A stretch of DNA of 64,000 nt from an uncultured Oscillospiraceae bacterium (GCA_934645175.1 CAKUDE010000003.1:1-64000), one strand, 5' to 3'; shown: positions 15,594-23,556, counted from the stretch's first letter. Notes: generated by a model from the sequence alone, not told the origin. A program made the numbers and translations.

Positions 15594-16877
15594 TCAGCAG
15601 CGCTCGTCCTCCTGCATGATGTTCAGAATGGTCCGGTCGGTTTCCAGCATACCCTGACTGGCAAGTATGCCGACGTTTGCGATGGTCGAATCCACGCAGT
15701 CGGCCACGATGCCCTCGCCGCGTGAGAACTGGCAATTGTGCAGATACATCCGGTAGCCGAGGATACCGGCGTCGACGGATGCGGCAATCTTTGCCGCGCA
15801 GGAGGGCTTTGCGCCGTCGCAGATCGTGCCGGAGAGAATAGCTACGGCGTTTGTTACCGTGTGCGCGACGGCTTCATAGCGGCCGCCAAGCAGATAACAG
15901 ATCCCCGCTCCCGCGCCGACACCCGCCGAAACGGCGCCGCAGTAGGCGCTCAGGCGGCCGATACCGGTTTTCTGATGGATCGTAATCAGGTCGGAAACAA
16001 GCACCGCACGCAAAAGCTGCTCTTCGTCCGCACCGATGTGCCGTGCGTAAACGACGACGGGCAGACAGGCGGTCATGCCCTGATTGCCGGAGCCGGAGAG
16101 GATCACTACGGGCTTTTCGCAGCCGCTCATGCGGGCATCCGAGCCTGCGGCGGCGTAGGCCTTGGCGCGCACCTTAACGTCGCCGCCGTAATCCGCCATG
16201 AGAATCCGTCCGATCTGCGCGCCCCATGGATTTTCCAACCCCTCGTCGGCAATGGCGCAGTTGTACTCAATCTGACGGCGCAGCAGAGGCGCGATTTCAT
16301 CGAGCGGTTCGGTGTCGGCAAAGTGCAGGATATCCGCCACATTCAGGCAGCGCTTGTCGGTCAGATGCTCCTCGGCGGCCGCTTCGGTCGGTATGTCGAG
16401 CAGTACCCTGCCGTCAAGCTCCTTGTAAACGATATTCGTGTGACTGTTGGTGATGCGCACGCGCGCGGTGTGCGGACCGGAATAGCCGGTCAGGTCAATG
16501 TCCAGCTTGAACGGCGAAGCGCTGCACGTTACATTAACGGTCACGTTGGCAAGAAAATCGTCGATTTTCGGATGCAGCGCCTCGGGCAGATCGGAGATAA
16601 CCTCCAGCGCACGCGAGGCGTCGCCTGCAACCATACCTGCGGCAATGGCCGGACGGATGCCCTTTCGCCCGCCGGTATTCGGCACGACGACGCTTTTGAC
16701 GTTCTTCAGAATGTTGCCGCTGAGCACGGCGTCCACGCGTTCCGGCAGACGATCGAGCAGATCGCGCAGTGTGGCGGCGCAGTAGGCGATGGCAATCGGC
16801 TCGGTGCAGCCGGTCGCGGGTTTGAGCTCTTCGCGAAGGATCGAACAGTAGTCGCGGGCAATGTTGCGGTCAAGCAT
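15594..16877 (-). CDS. L-cysteine desulfidase family protein (UPF0597/CyuA-like)
   Basis: A 427-residue protein of the serine-dehydratase-alpha-like family that breaks cysteine into pyruvate, ammonia and sulfide using an iron-sulfur cluster. Signatures are the N-terminal ATGCTEPIAIAY, PNTGGRKGI, LSGSGNQGMTA and the C-terminal GTICDGAKPSCAAK with the cysteines expected as cluster ligands. Length agrees with the family. GGAGGGG precedes ATG 16877. The gene is 23 bases downstream of a membrane XRE regulator in the same direction and is probably cotranscribed with it. Substrate (cysteine versus a related amino acid) is a family-level inference. Confidence 0.88.
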   Translation of the reverse strand: MLDRNIARDYCSILREELKPATGCTEPIAIAYCAATLRDLLDRLPERVDAVLSGNILKNVKSVVVPNTGGRKGIRPAIAAGMVAGDASRALEVISDLPEALHPKIDDFLANVTVNVTCSASPFKLDIDLTGYSGPHTARVRITNSHTNIVYKELDGRVLLDIPTEAAAEEHLTDKRCLNVADILHFADTEPLDEIAPLLRRQIEYNCAIADEGLENPWGAQIGRILMADYGGDVKVRAKAYAAAGSDARMSGCEKPVVILSGSGNQGMTACLPVVVYARHIGADEEQLLRAVLVSDLITIHQKTGIGRLSAYCGAVSAGVGAGAGICYLLGGRYEAVAHTVTNAVAILSGTICDGAKPSCAAKIAASVDAGILGYRMYLHNCQFSRGEGIVADCVDSTIANVGILASQGMLETDRTILNIMQEDERC

Positions 16878-16900
16878 GGTTGGCCCCTCCGTAAATGTTG

Positions 16901-17506
16901 TTATTCTTCTTTTTTGCGAAGTCTGCGCTCACGCAGACGATCTTCCATTTTCAAAAGCAGGAACAGGATCAGTAAAACCTCCAGCACGCCGCATACGAGC
17001 AGCAGCCAGAAGGCGGAGGTCATCGGCAGCGTGACGGAAACGGCCACGCCGAGCCCCCATATGATGAGCGAGCAGGAAATGCCCTGCATCAGACGGTTCC
17101 ACCACAGCGCGCTGAACACCTCGGCCACGATGCCGGAGACGGGGATGGCGTAGAGGAACACATACCAGGAGTAACGCTCCAGAAGGCCGAAGATTTCCAG
17201 AAAGAAAAACGCGACCGCAGCCACCAGCCATACCAGCAGCACGGCCAGGGAGGTGATCAGAATGCGCTTGGTTTGCGCGCGCGGGACTTTTTTCCGCCGC
17301 AGGAGATCCTGCACCGTAATATCATAGAGCGCGGCGATCTTGGACAGAATGAATATGTCCGGAGTGCCGTCGCCGCGTTCCCATTTGGAGACGGACTTGT
17401 CCGAGTAATTGAGCTTTTCAGCCAGATCGGCCTGTGTGTCGCCGTGCTGCTTTCTGTAGTAGGCGATGTTTTCGGCAATGAGCTGCCGGAGCTGATCGTC
17501 ACTCAT
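16901..17506 (-). CDS. Membrane-bound XRE-type regulator
   Basis: A 201-residue protein with an N-terminal HTH_3 domain (about 8-65: TQADLAEKLNYSDKSVSKWE, ending at the KIAALYDITVQDLL helix) joined to three or four hydrophobic segments (about 82-190) and a basic tail. Such XRE-membrane fusions are common in Clostridia and are thought to sense envelope state. ATG 17506 was chosen for its AAAGGA site and because HTH domains start here; the frame runs to 17722 but without a ribosome site. It is divergent from 17712 and upstream of the desulfidase gene. Confidence 0.85.
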   Translation of the reverse strand: MSDDQLRQLIAENIAYYRKQHGDTQADLAEKLNYSDKSVSKWERGDGTPDIFILSKIAALYDITVQDLLRRKKVPRAQTKRILITSLAVLLVWLVAAVAFFFLEIFGLLERYSWYVFLYAIPVSGIVAEVFSALWWNRLMQGISCSLIIWGLGVAVSVTLPMTSAFWLLLVCGVLEVLLILFLLLKMEDRLRERRLRKKEE

Positions 17507-17638
17507 GGGATTGGCGTCCTTTCTGAAAAATCGGGGAAAGCCCTTGCGGCGCAAGGGCTCTACTGTGGGTAGAGAGCCTTTCTCACAGTCGTGGAGCGCC
17601 TCTCTTTTTCTCGTGGGGCTTGTTCCACGGATGCGGGC

Positions 17639-17667
17639 GTGACAAGGTGCGCATAATGTGCTACCAT
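17639..17667 (+). promoter_or_regulatory. Possible promoter of the 17712 membrane protein
   Basis: GTGACA, 17 bases, then TACCAT, 44 bases before the start codon. It is weaker than most promoters in this window. A hairpin (AGCCCTTGC with GCAAGGGCT, about 17537-17557) lies in the leader of the divergent regulator gene. Confidence 0.4.
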
Positions 17668-17711
17668 CGGGGCGTCGGAGGAAAACGACAATCCCACGGG
17701 AGGTGTGAACG

Positions 17712-18305
17712 ATGAATCTCAAACCCGCTTTTCAAAAATCCGCGAAGCTCATCCGCGTGTTGACCACGCCGCCGCTGTTTGCGGCCGTTCTGAGCACGCT
17801 TTTATATCTGCTCTATGACGGGAGCTTCGCTTCCGTGCGGCATTATCTGTCTGCGCTGTTTTTCCTGACGGCGTTGCCGCTTCTGGCCTACCCTGTAGCG
17901 GCGCTTGTGCCGCCGCTGCGCAGAAAAGGGCGCAACGCGCAGCGCAATCTTGCGCTGGTGTTCTCCGTGCTGGGCTATATCGGCGGATTTCTTGTGGCCG
18001 TGCTCGGCGGCGGTGCGCCGGTCGAAAAGGTGATGCTCGGCACCTACCTGTTCTCCGGTATAACGCTGGCGTTGACGACGGTGTTTCACTTCAAGGCCAG
18101 CGGACACACCTGCGGCTGTTCCGGCCCGATCGCGCTGCTGTCGTTTTTCGTCAGCCCGTGGTTCCTGATAGGGTACTTTCTGCTTACGCCGATCTTCTGG
18201 TCCAGCAAGAGCCTTGGGCGGCATACGGTTCCGCAAATGATTGTGGGCTGTATCATCCCCGTGATCGGCATCCTGCTGTGCAGCGCGTGCTTCATCGGAA
18301 TGTGA
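17712..18305 (+). CDS. Integral membrane protein, possibly PAP2-related
   Basis: A 197-residue protein with about six hydrophobic segments. The sequence FKASGHTCGCSGP near residues 124-136 recalls the K-x-SGHA...GP stretch of PAP2-like membrane proteins, but the full phosphatase triad (KxxxxxxRP, PSGH, SRxxxxxHxxxD) is not visible, so enzymatic activity is uncertain. GGGAGG precedes ATG 17712. It is divergent from the membrane XRE regulator, which may control it. Confidence 0.6.
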   Translation: MNLKPAFQKSAKLIRVLTTPPLFAAVLSTLLYLLYDGSFASVRHYLSALFFLTALPLLAYPVAALVPPLRRKGRNAQRNLALVFSVLGYIGGFLVAVLGGGAPVEKVMLGTYLFSGITLALTTVFHFKASGHTCGCSGPIALLSFFVSPWFLIGYFLLTPIFWSSKSLGRHTVPQMIVGCIIPVIGILLCSACFIGM

Positions 18306-18366
18306 TCCATTCCATTATATCAAATCCTTCGTCGCTTTGCAAGAAACAAAACGCCGGTTTTGACAG

Positions 18367-18400
18367 GCGGAGGGCCTCTCCCTTGGGAGAGGCCCTCCGC
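18367..18400 (+). terminator. Strong terminator
   Basis: A perfect 16-bp stem (arms 18367-18382 and 18385-18400) followed by GTTTTTTG, 61 bases past the membrane protein stop. Its left side has no A-run, so it mainly serves the rightward gene. Confidence 0.85.
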
Positions 18401-18425
18401 GTTTTTTGCGCTGTCTCGGGGCTGA

Positions 18426-19658
18426 TTATTCGGTTTGTTCGGACTTGAGCTGAATATCAAGCACCACGGGATTGTGGTCGCTGTAGACAAACCTTGCGTT
18501 CAGCGTCTGCACCTGCGTCAGCTCAACATTCGGGGAGAGAATAAACCCGTCGATGACATAATACTGCGTTTTGGAGCTTGAGGCGTCATAAGGCTGGTTG
18601 AGCAGGCGGCAGGAGGGAGTGCTCAGGTCGCAGGCATAGCTCCAGCCCGAGGGAAGATTGAGCTTCAGACCGGCCGGCCGCCATTCGGAGCTTTCCTTCA
18701 GCGGGAAATTCGTCGTTCCGCCCGGAAAGATCTGGTTGAAGTCGCCGCCCGCGATCACATAGTTTCCCTTGGCATATTCCGTCTGCATCAATTCCAGAAG
18801 CTGCTCGGCCTGCTTTGCGCGGCCGGTTCCGTCGTCGTAGGCATCGAGATGCAGATTGATGAGAACAAGCTCTTTCTCGGAGTTTTTAATGGCGATGCGG
18901 GTCACGAGCAGGCAGCGCTTGAGGTTGGCGACGCGGGTCGGCCATGTAAACGGGCAGTACAGGCTGTAGCGGGTTGCCGAGACAATGCCGTAGCGGCTGT
19001 AGGTCGCCAGTCCGGAGTTCACCTTGCCGATGCGGTCGTTCAGCGGGTAGGGGACATAGTCGCAGGAATAGTTCAGAGCAAAGCGCGCCTCGTAGCCGGT
19101 CAGATCGTGCTCATACTGTAAAAACTGATTATGACCGAAGCTGCGGGCGGAATCCGTGTCAACCTCCTGAAGCATCAGAATATCGGCGCCGGTGCCGTTC
19201 AGAATTTCCTCAATCCCTTTCATGTTGCGCAGGACGGTCTGCTCCGAATCGGGGTTGACCTGCTTGCCGCCGTCGAGCACGGAGTCCGCGTCGCGGCCGA
19301 GACCGCCGTAGCCGGTGTTGAAGCTGACGATGCGCAGCCGCTGCCCGACATAGTCCGTCGAGACGCGATTTGCGCCAAACATGGCGTTTTCCGCATAACC
19401 GGGGTCATATTCCGTCAACGTCAGGTAGCCGATCAGGCCGCCGGCAAGAACGGCGAGCGAGACGATGATCCCGACGACGATCTTGAGCGCAACGATCAGC
19501 GCGCGCGTGCCCGCAACGGGCTTGGGGCGCGGCATATCCTGCGGCTGCTCCGCAAAGGACGGACGTTCATTCCGGCGGGGTGTCTGCGCATGGTGCGTCG
19601 GACGGTCGCTGCCGGACTCGCGCCGCGCGGGTTCGGATGGTTGCTTGGGCGTTGGCAT
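18426..19658 (-). CDS. Membrane-anchored endonuclease/exonuclease/phosphatase-family protein
   Basis: A 410-residue protein. A Pro/Arg-rich cytoplasmic N-terminus (1-50) and one transmembrane helix (about 55-80) precede an extracytoplasmic EEP domain with metal/catalytic motifs LRIVSFNTGYG, LMLQEVD, LINLHLDA, IAGGDFNQ and the C-terminal SDHNPVVL. EEP enzymes hydrolyse phosphodiesters in nucleic acids, lipids or inositol phosphates; this surface location suggests nucleic acid or lipid substrates (inference). ATG 19658 has GGGAGG upstream; the frame extends to 19802 without one. Confidence 0.88.
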   Translation of the reverse strand: MPTPKQPSEPARRESGSDRPTHHAQTPRRNERPSFAEQPQDMPRPKPVAGTRALIVALKIVVGIIVSLAVLAGGLIGYLTLTEYDPGYAENAMFGANRVSTDYVGQRLRIVSFNTGYGGLGRDADSVLDGGKQVNPDSEQTVLRNMKGIEEILNGTGADILMLQEVDTDSARSFGHNQFLQYEHDLTGYEARFALNYSCDYVPYPLNDRIGKVNSGLATYSRYGIVSATRYSLYCPFTWPTRVANLKRCLLVTRIAIKNSEKELVLINLHLDAYDDGTGRAKQAEQLLELMQTEYAKGNYVIAGGDFNQIFPGGTTNFPLKESSEWRPAGLKLNLPSGWSYACDLSTPSCRLLNQPYDASSSKTQYYVIDGFILSPNVELTQVQTLNARFVYSDHNPVVLDIQLKSEQTE

Positions 19659-19789
19659 ATCGCTCGCCTCCCTTTCCGTGTTTCGGTTTATCATACCACG
19701 ATTTATGAAAAAACGCAAGCAGCGCCGCGTGCTTTTTCGCCGGTTGACGCTGTCTGCCGCAAAAAGTTTGACAAAGGAGAAAAAAGGGA

Positions 19790-19817
19790 TTGCAATTTTC
19801 AAAAAAGCTGTTATAAT
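19790..19817 (+). promoter_or_regulatory. Promoter of tRNA-Ala
   Basis: TTGCAA (19790-19795), 16 bases, TATAAT (19812-19817), ending 50 bases before the mature tRNA 5' end. A second TTGACA at 19768 is not paired with a good -10. Confidence 0.7.
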
Positions 19818-19867
19818 ATCTTTTGCAATCGGGCGCGATCGATTCGCGCTGCCGAAAAAACGTATAT

Positions 19868-19943
19868 GGGCCTGTAGCTCAGCTGGGAGAGCGTTCGGTT
19901 CGCATCCGAGAGGTCGAGAGTTCGAGTCTCTTCAGGTCCACCA
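19868..19943 (+). tRNA. tRNA-Ala (anticodon CGC)
   Basis: A 76-base cloverleaf. Acceptor GGGCCTG pairs with CAGGTCC and includes the G3-U70 wobble that is the alanine identity element. The D arm is GCTC/GAGC, the anticodon arm TTCGG/CCGAG encloses TTCGCAT with anticodon CGC (reads GCG), and the T loop is TTCGAGT. The CCA end is encoded. It is a single gene with its own promoter and terminator. GCG is a frequent codon in this GC-rich genome. Confidence 0.97.
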
Positions 19944-19944
19944 T

Positions 19945-19981
19945 AAGTCCACCGTAATTTTGATAGAATTACGGTGGACTT
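19945..19981 (+). terminator. Terminator of tRNA-Ala
   Basis: A perfect 15-bp inverted repeat (AAGTCCACCGTAATT and its complement, loop of 7) followed by TTTCTT, directly after the tRNA. Confidence 0.9.
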
Positions 19982-20089
19982 TTCTTATTCGAGGAGCGTA
20001 TATACGGATATTTCGCTCGGTTGAGAGAAGCAAAAAACGGATTACAGTGTCTGTGTGATGATGATCCGGAAGACGGGATTTCGGCGATG

Positions 20090-20136
20090 CATGATACACG
20101 AGATTCCCACATCGTTTCGCTCCCTGGAATGACACA
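20090..20136. repeat. Degenerate half copy of the intergenic repeat
   Basis: GAGATTCCCACATCGTTTCG...CTGGAATGACA is a diverged right arm of the repeat family, with ATTCC replacing ATTGC as in the copy near 41.7 kb. Nothing else is seen between the tRNA terminator and 20160. Confidence 0.5.
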
Positions 20137-20160
20137 GAGGGTAGTTTTTCCGATACGCCG

Positions 20161-20186
20161 AAAAAGCAGCCTTTCGGCTGCTTTTT
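20161..20186 (-). terminator. Terminator of the ABC permease gene
   Basis: An 11-bp stem AAAAAGCAGCC with GGCTGCTTTTT, tetraloop TTTC. It lies 40 bases past the permease stop on the minus strand and could also work rightward. Confidence 0.85.
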
Positions 20187-20225
20187 GTTCGTATTGTGTC
20201 ATCGGAATGCCGGCCGCCTGTGAGG

Positions 20226-21455
20226 TTATGCCTTGCCGATGGCGCGCAGAAGCTCGCGCAGCTTCGGGCGATTGCCATACAGCAGGACGCCGACGCGGTA
20301 GATTTTCGCCGATAATACGCCGATGCCGAAGGTTGACAGGAGCAGGATTACAACGGACAGCGCGACCTGCCACGCGGGTACGACGCTCATGGCAATGCGT
20401 GCGAACATCGCCATCGGCGAGGTGAACGGCACGAACGAGCAGACCAGCATGGCGGCGTTGTCAACCCTGCCGCTTGTCATGGAGCCGACCACGATGCAGA
20501 ATGCGAGGATAAACAGCATGGAAATCGGCATTACGGAGGTGTTGACATCCTCCAGCTTTGTCGCTGTCGAGCCGATGGCGCCGTAGAGGAACGCATAAAT
20601 GAAGAAGCCGAGAACAAAATACAGCAGCAGATAGCCGACCAGCTCTGCGGGCATATTGAACACCGAGCAGACAAGCGCATTATCCGCCCACTGGGCGCGG
20701 TTGAGGTTGAAGCAGACAAACGCCGCGCCGAACACGCACAGAAGCTGCGCAAAGCCCGCGAGGCACGCGGCAATGACCTTGCCGAACATCATGGCCGTCG
20801 GACGGGCGCTGGTGATAAGCAGCTCCATCGCGCGCGAGCTCTTCTCCGAGGCGACGTTCGTTGCCACCATCTGGCCGTAGAGCATGATGACCGTATAGAG
20901 CGCGAAGATCATGATGTAGGTATAGAGGAAATTCTGCGTCTGATCCTTGCCGAGATTTTCCGTGTGGTGGTCGATCTGCTTCGACAGAATCTCCCCGGCT
21001 TGGTCCGGAGTCAGACCGGCCTCCGCCATCGCTGTCAGACGGTAGTAATTGACAAGGATTGCGTCAATAATGACCGTATTCTGATCGTAGATCGAGAGGT
21101 TGTTGATATAGTATGTGTAGCTTGTCAGACTGTTGAGCACAACGGCGCAGCCCGCCGTTCCCTCCTGCACCATGTGGCGAAGCTGATCGGGTACACCGGA
21201 GAAAAGCTGCACGTCATAATCCGGAAAAGCGGCCGCAAAGGCCGGAAGCAGCGCGGCGCCGTCGGCCTCCGCCGAGAGCAGCAGCACCTCCTTCTCCGAG
21301 GGAGACGGCGTTTCGCCGCCGATGAGCGCCCGCAGCCGCGGAAAGAACATGACCAACACGATCGCGGCGACGAGAAAGAGCGTAATGCCGACAAAAATCT
21401 TATTTTTGTAGTAACTGGCCAACTCAAATCGCAGGATTGTTCGAAACTGTCTCAT
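20226..21455 (-). CDS. ABC-2 type exporter permease (NatB-like)
   Basis: A 409-residue membrane protein with one N-terminal transmembrane helix (about 20-42), a large extracytoplasmic loop (about 45-165) and six C-terminal helices, the ABC-2/NatB plan. The membrane segment has EKSSRAMELLITSARPTAMMFGK, the typical family stretch between the second and third helices. Relatives export sodium, peptides or drugs; the substrate is not evident. ATG 21455 overlaps the end of the ATPase gene by four bases (ATGA). Confidence 0.9.
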   Translation of the reverse strand: MRQFRTILRFELASYYKNKIFVGITLFLVAAIVLVMFFPRLRALIGGETPSPSEKEVLLLSAEADGAALLPAFAAAFPDYDVQLFSGVPDQLRHMVQEGTAGCAVVLNSLTSYTYYINNLSIYDQNTVIIDAILVNYYRLTAMAEAGLTPDQAGEILSKQIDHHTENLGKDQTQNFLYTYIMIFALYTVIMLYGQMVATNVASEKSSRAMELLITSARPTAMMFGKVIAACLAGFAQLLCVFGAAFVCFNLNRAQWADNALVCSVFNMPAELVGYLLLYFVLGFFIYAFLYGAIGSTATKLEDVNTSVMPISMLFILAFCIVVGSMTSGRVDNAAMLVCSFVPFTSPMAMFARIAMSVVPAWQVALSVVILLLSTFGIGVLSAKIYRVGVLLYGNRPKLRELLRAIGKA

Positions 21456-22360
21456 GCGTTTTGCCCCCCTTCCGCCTGCTCGCCGGCGTACTCGATAAAA
21501 ATATCGTTGAGCGACGGCTCGAAGACACACAGCTCGTCCGGATCGTAGCGCTCGGCAAGTGCGCGCATGGCGGCGGACTTGTCCGACGCATCCGGCAGAC
21601 GCAGCAGTACGCTGCCGTCGGGGCGGAGCGTGCAGCGCTCGCCCAGCTCGGCACACAGGCGCGCGGCTTCGGAGGTACGCACGATCAGGCGGTCGCGCGG
21701 GTAGCTGCGCTTGATGTCCTGTAAATTGCCGTGCAGAACGACGCTGCCGCCGTTGAGAATGGCGATCCGGTCGCAGAACTCCTCGATATAATTCATCTGG
21801 TGGCTCGAAAACAGCACAAGCTTGCCGCGTGCGATCTCCTCGCGGACAACCTCCTTGAGCAGACCGGCGTTGACCGGGTCGAGACCGGAAAACGGCTCGT
21901 CAAGTACGATAATCTGCGGGTCGTGTACCAGCGCGGTGATGAGCTGGATCTTCTGCTGATTGCCCTTTGAGAGTGTATCGAGGCGGCGGTTGCGGTATTC
22001 CGTCATGTCCAGCCGTGCAAGCCAGCGATCTACGGAGGCCAGCGCTTCGGCTCGGCTCATCCCGTGCAGCAGCGAGAAATAGACAAGCTGATCGAGAATT
22101 TTTTTCTTCGGGTACAGGCCGCGCTCCTCCGGCAGATAGCCGATGCGGGTGAGAGAATGGTCAATCGGCGCACCGTTCAGCAGAATCTCGCCGGCGTCCG
22201 CCGGGAATACGTTCATCAGAATTCGGATCGTGGTGGTCTTGCCGGCGCCGTTGCGGCCGAGCAGACCGAATGCACTGCCTGCTTCCGCCGTCAGGCTCAC
22301 GCCGCGAAGGACCTCTTTTTCGCCGAAATGTTTTCGTAAATCACGAAGCTCAAGCTGCAT
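21452..22360 (-). CDS. ABC exporter ATP-binding protein (NatA-like)
   Basis: A 302-residue ATPase partner of the downstream permease. Walker A is GRNGAGKTT, the Q-loop region is IGYLPEERGLY, the signature is LSKGNQQK (variant of LSGGQ), Walker B is IIVLDEPFSGLDP, and the switch His is in SSHQMNYIEE. The C-terminal 80 residues are the NatA-type extension. ATG 22360 is preferred over ATG 22366 because AGGAGG is 8 bases before it but only 2 before the other. Confidence 0.93.
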   Translation of the reverse strand: MQLELRDLRKHFGEKEVLRGVSLTAEAGSAFGLLGRNGAGKTTTIRILMNVFPADAGEILLNGAPIDHSLTRIGYLPEERGLYPKKKILDQLVYFSLLHGMSRAEALASVDRWLARLDMTEYRNRRLDTLSKGNQQKIQLITALVHDPQIIVLDEPFSGLDPVNAGLLKEVVREEIARGKLVLFSSHQMNYIEEFCDRIAILNGGSVVLHGNLQDIKRSYPRDRLIVRTSEAARLCAELGERCTLRPDGSVLLRLPDASDKSAAMRALAERYDPDELCVFEPSLNDIFIEYAGEQAEGGQNA

Positions 22361-22383
22361 AAGCATCGCCTCCTTATGCCGTC

Positions 22384-22412
22384 ATTTTATCACGACGACG
22401 GCGGAAAGTAAA
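22384..22412 (-). promoter_or_regulatory. Promoter of the natAB-like operon
   Basis: On the minus strand TTTACT, 17 bases, TAAAAT, ending 24 bases before the start codon. Confidence 0.6.
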
Positions 22413-22461
22413 GCGCCCGCCGCGGAGCGGAAAAAGGTTTTTGAAGTTTTTTTCGGCGGCG

Positions 22462-22490
22462 TTGACTTTATGCGCTTTGCGGGATATAAT
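22462..22490 (+). promoter_or_regulatory. Promoter of the His-rich/CooT-like pair
   Basis: TTGACT (22462-22467), 17 bases, TATAAT (22485-22490), 26 bases before ATG 22517. Confidence 0.8.
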
Positions 22491-22516
22491 AAGAAAAAAC
22501 GAAAGGAATCACGAAC

Positions 22517-22936
22517 ATGGAGCATAAGGAGACCTGCTGCGGCTGCGGCTGCACCAACGAGGAGCACGTCCACGAGCATAGCCATGAGCATACGCACGGC
22601 GACGTGACCCATACCCACGCGCACGACCACGCCCACAGCCACGAGGGCGGCGACCATCAGCACTGCCACGGCGAGGGCGAGCTTGCCGATCACGACCACA
22701 GCCACGGCTGCGGAAGCTGCGGCGCCTGCGCCCCCGGCGACCCCATGCAGGAAACGTTGGCGCTCATGCAGTATATGGTCAACCACAATACCGCGCACGC
22801 ACATGAGCTTTCCGAGCTGGGCAAAAAGCTGGAAACGCTCGGCAAGCACGATGCCGCCGAGCAGGTGCTCGCCGCCGTCAGCGAATTTGAAAAGGGCAAT
22901 CTGCGCCTGTCTGCGATTCTCGCTTCGCTGAAATAA
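22517..22936 (+). CDS. Histidine- and cysteine-rich putative metal-binding protein
   Basis: A 139-residue protein in two parts. Residues 1-75 are very rich in His and Cys (CCGCGC at the start, many HxH units, then CGSCGAC), clearly able to bind several metal ions. Residues 76-139 form a helical domain (QETLALMQYMVNHNTAHAHE ... AEQVLAAVSEFEKGN). It resembles nickel/cobalt storage or chaperone proteins such as CooJ- or HypB-type His-rich proteins in character, not by clear homology. GAAAGGAATC precedes the start. It is cotranscribed with a CooT-like nickel-binding gene 15 bases downstream, which supports a nickel role (inference). Confidence 0.75.
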   Translation: MEHKETCCGCGCTNEEHVHEHSHEHTHGDVTHTHAHDHAHSHEGGDHQHCHGEGELADHDHSHGCGSCGACAPGDPMQETLALMQYMVNHNTAHAHELSELGKKLETLGKHDAAEQVLAAVSEFEKGNLRLSAILASLK

Positions 22937-22951
22937 AGGAGGCTTGGCAAA

Positions 22952-23146
22952 ATGTGCCTGTCTACGGTCTATCGAAATGCGGTCGAGCCGCAGAATATCG
23001 TGATGCAGAACGTGATGAAGATCGAGTGCCACGGCGATACCGTCGTGCTGACGGATCTGTTTGACCGTCAGTTCGCCCTTCAGGGCGAGCTGGTGCTGGC
23101 CAATCTGGTCGAGGGCGTAGCGATTGTACGCGAAGCTCAAGCATAA
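22952..23146 (+). CDS. CooT-family nickel-binding protein
   Basis: A 64-residue protein beginning MCLSTVY, with the conserved Cys2 that binds nickel at the dimer interface in characterised CooT, followed by a small beta-barrel (LTDLFDRQFALQGELV). CooT takes part in nickel insertion into carbon monoxide dehydrogenase. AGGAGG is 10 bases upstream. No CODH or hydrogenase gene is in the window, so the nickel enzyme served lies elsewhere. Confidence 0.82.
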   Translation: MCLSTVYRNAVEPQNIVMQNVMKIECHGDTVVLTDLFDRQFALQGELVLANLVEGVAIVREAQA

Positions 23147-23152
23147 ACAAAC

Positions 23153-23184
23153 ACGTCGGGAGCGGCCGCAGCCGCTCCCGACGT
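23153..23184 (+). terminator. Terminator of the His-rich/CooT-like pair
   Basis: A 14-bp stem (ACGTCGGGAGCGGC and its complement, loop CGCA) followed by TTGCTTTT, 6 bases after the stop codon. Confidence 0.85.
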
Positions 23185-23217
23185 TTGCTTTTGACCTGTC
23201 GAAGGAAAGAAAACAGG

Positions 23218-23247
23218 AAAAAGACACCGCTTCGGCGGTGTCTTTTT
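23218..23247 (-). terminator. Bidirectional terminator, serves the RHH gene
   Basis: A 13-bp stem AAAAAGACACCGC with GCGGTGTCTTTTT and a TTCG tetraloop, 21 bases beyond the RHH gene stop on the minus strand; also T-rich to the right. Confidence 0.85.
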
Positions 23248-23268
23248 TTGTGTGCTGCCCGGTGCGGC

Positions 23269-23457
23269 TTACTTTTCGTTGGGCGACATCTGCGCGTCGA
23301 TTGCGTCGCGAATGAAACGGTTGAGGCTTTTCCCCTGAGCCTCCGCAAAGGCGGCGATGCTTTCGCGCTGTCCCTTCGGGACGACCAGACTGATGCGGTC
23401 GTATGCTTTTTTGTTGTAGCGCATGGTTGCTTCTTTCTGTGCGTCAGTATACGGCAT
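23269..23457 (-). CDS. Small ribbon-helix-helix (Arc-type) regulator
   Basis: A 62-residue protein. The strand YDRISLVVPKGQRESIAAFA followed by GKSLNRFIRDAID is the Arc/CopG ribbon-helix-helix fold, which binds DNA as a dimer through the paired beta strands. ATG 23457 is preferred, being 6 bases after GGGGGA; an upstream TTG (23463) is possible. It is divergent from the giant prepilin gene, and repeated ATACT-N6-AGTAT sites fill the intervening promoters. Antitoxins share this fold, but there is no toxin gene beside it. Confidence 0.85.
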   Translation of the reverse strand: MPYTDAQKEATMRYNKKAYDRISLVVPKGQRESIAAFAEAQGKSLNRFIRDAIDAQMSPNEK

Positions 23458-23475
23458 AATCAATCCCCCGTGTCT

Positions 23476-23491
23476 ATACTAGCGCAAGTAT
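23476..23491. promoter_or_regulatory. Operator-like site ATACT-N6-AGTAT (copy 1)
   Basis: ATACTAGCGCAAGTAT lies between the RHH promoter and the RHH start codon. Copy 2 is at 23545-23560 in the prepilin promoter spacer. Confidence 0.55.
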
Positions 23492-23500
23492 TGGGAAAAC

Positions 23501-23530
23501 TGTATAATTACACAAGTATATTTTTGGCAA
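23501..23530 (-). promoter_or_regulatory. Promoter of the RHH regulator
   Basis: On the minus strand TTGCCA, 18 bases, TATACA. The spacer contains the inverted-repeat arm TTACACAAGTATA (23508-23520). Confidence 0.55.
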
Positions 23531-23556
23531 AACTGCGAATTGATATACTTGTGTAA
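23508..23556. promoter_or_regulatory. 13-bp inverted repeat pair linking two divergent promoters
   Basis: TTACACAAGTATA (23508-23520) and its exact complement TATACTTGTGTAA (23544-23556) are separated by 23 bases. Each arm lies in the -35/-10 spacer of one of the two divergent promoters. The right arm is also part of the palindrome ATACTTGTGTAAGTAT (23545-23560). Probable RHH operators. Confidence 0.7.

Noticed and set aside
19868-19943. tRNA-Ala as prophage attachment site
   Set aside because: The phage-like module is 11 kb away and no tRNA 3'-end duplicate or integrase was seen near it.
22382-23227. 281-residue frame on the minus strand
   Set aside because: Antisense to the His-rich and CooT-like genes and spans their terminator.
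23269-23457. Antitoxin of a toxin-antitoxin pair
   Set aside because: The fold fits, but no toxin-like gene is adjacent on either side; the divergent neighbour is a prepilin.
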